64,000 nt of DNA from Romeriopsis navalis LEGE 11480. Its GTDB lineage: Bacteria; Cyanobacteriota; Cyanobacteriia; Leptolyngbyales; Leptolyngbyaceae. Position numbers and translations under genes: made by a program. The notes below the pieces were generated by a model. The model saw only the letters and a list, made by a program, of their open reading frames with translations. It ran no database searches and was not told the DNA's origin. Location: positions 1 to 64,000 of the forward strand of contig NZ_JADEXQ010000003.1 in the NCBI RefSeq assembly GCF_015207035.1, written 5' to 3'. Positions 63,416 through 64,000 of this stretch are shown piece by piece (positions within the stretch are counted from its first letter, which is position 1; every line of letters starts with the position of its first letter).

Positions 63416-64000
63416 TCAAGCGACATTGCGCCAGTAATTGTAAGCCTGGGCGAGCCGCACATCATATTGATTGACCCGGTAGCCTTCCCCGTTATAGCGC
63501 AGTGCAAAGCCCGCCCAGTCGCGCCGGACTAAATAGGGTGCAAGGCCGTTGTAGTTGATGAAATTGAACATGGCCATCAACTGTTTACCTTCGCTGGTGT
63601 GCATGTCTTTAACGAAGTCTTCGACGTTGCTGTAGCCGGCCGCCACATGATTGAAGCCCATGACTTGGCCGAGGCCCCAAGAGGCGGATTTGAGTGCACC
63701 GGCGCGATCGAGACGCACCGCTTTGTAGAGTCGATCCCATTCCCCGACGCCGCCGATATAAAGGCTGCGGTTCCAAACCGGGCTAGAGATGCTGGGATAG
63801 CTGTAGTCGTAGCGGCTATTGGTGAAGGCGGAGAACCAATGTGCCTCAAACAAGATCTTGGGTCGACCATCGGAGAAGTAGCCAGAACCCGCAGCTTCAA
63901 CCTCAACCACGGCACGAATGGTGGCGGTATTGGTGCCGATCATCCGGGCCACTTCAACATAGTCACTGTTATTCAGTTTCTTGGGCGGAGTGATTACTTT
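63416..64000 (-). CDS. N-acetylmuramidase (DUF3380-like) domain, 5' end outside the window
   Basis: 195 codons are visible and the frame runs open to the window edge, so the start is missing. KLNNSDYVEVARMIGTN-like start, IRAVVEVEAAGSGYFSDGRP (the catalytic-Glu region), ILFEAHWFSAFT, SASWGLGQVMGFNHVAAGY and NGEGYRVNQYDVRLAQAY match the lysozyme-like N-acetylmuramidase domain used by phage endolysins and bacterial wall enzymes. It would cut glycan strands of peptidoglycan. Whether a peptidoglycan-binding domain precedes it cannot be seen. Confidence 0.88.
   Translation of the reverse strand, partial: KVITPPKKLNNSDYVEVARMIGTNTATIRAVVEVEAAGSGYFSDGRPKILFEAHWFSAFTNSRYDYSYPSISSPVWNRSLYIGGVGEWDRLYKAVRLDRAGALKSASWGLGQVMGFNHVAAGYSNVEDFVKDMHTSEGKQLMAMFNFINYNGLAPYLVRRDWAGFALRYNGEGYRVNQYDVRLAQAYNYWRNVA

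Noticed and set aside
63416-64000. Prophage at the window end, suggested by an endolysin-type domain
   Set aside because: No other phage gene is visible; similar muramidases occur as ordinary bacterial wall enzymes.

Overview
The window is chromosomal DNA of a cyanobacterium. The evidence is a set of cyanobacterial genes: zds/crtQ-type zeta-carotene desaturase, pxcA/cemA, lrtA-type long HPF, rimO followed by a CrhR-like RNA helicase, ebsA, a PatD-like protein, CHASE2/CHAT and TIR/propeller proteins, and a PTPA-type C-terminal sorting signal. The palindrome GCGATCGC (HIP1) also recurs throughout. I cannot fix the genus from sequence reading alone; a Leptolyngbya/Acaryochloris-like lineage is a guess.

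Layout. 1-13.1 kb is almost all minus strand: a broken end of an IS5-type transposase, a PRC-barrel protein, lnt with an overlapping GNAT gene, tsf and rpsB, a small PH-domain protein, two overlapping two-component signalling genes, DUF4112, and an AddB/RecB-like helicase-related protein. 13.6-17 kb is plus strand: pxcA, an HMCES/YedK protein and an LCP-family ligase. 17.1-24.6 kb holds a GT87-like membrane protein, ilvC, small membrane proteins, leuS and a PatD-like gene. 25-29.3 kb has rel/spoT and a conserved cyanobacterial protein of unknown function. 29.5-32.7 kb is a CHAT-CHASE2 receptor with a secreted partner. 33-36.7 kb has lrtA, hisH, rsmD and an SGNH hydrolase. 36.9-40.8 kb is one very large TIR / membrane / coiled-coil / degenerate beta-propeller gene. 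40.9-44.2 kb has a membrane alpha/beta hydrolase, an SRPBCC protein and zds. 44.5-50.2 kb has a lipoprotein, a PTPA-CTERM secreted protein, an exonuclease, the RNA helicase and rimO. 50.6-54.3 kb has a membrane GTPase, ebsA and a DRTGG protein. 54.3-64 kb has a GGDEF/EAL protein, ribokinase, mnmA, a secreted SPOR-like protein, a GH1 glucosidase cluster with an AI-2E-type permease, and the 5'-truncated end of an N-acetylmuramidase.

Most of the window is housekeeping (translation, tRNA modification, amino-acid and carotenoid synthesis, stringent response). The accessory content is signalling and possibly defence: the TIR-propeller gene, the CHAT-CHASE2 pair, the overlapping histidine kinases and the GGDEF/EAL protein. 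Several intergenic stretches carry short, recent-looking tandem duplications (20 bp twice after pxcA, about 82 bp at the end of the CHAT partner gene, 14 bp after leuS). No CRISPR array, tRNA or rRNA gene was seen. Rho-independent terminator hairpins are clear after ilvC, rel, the helicase, lrtA, the SGNH hydrolase and the SPOR-like gene. No similarity search was run; all family names come from motif and sequence recognition.
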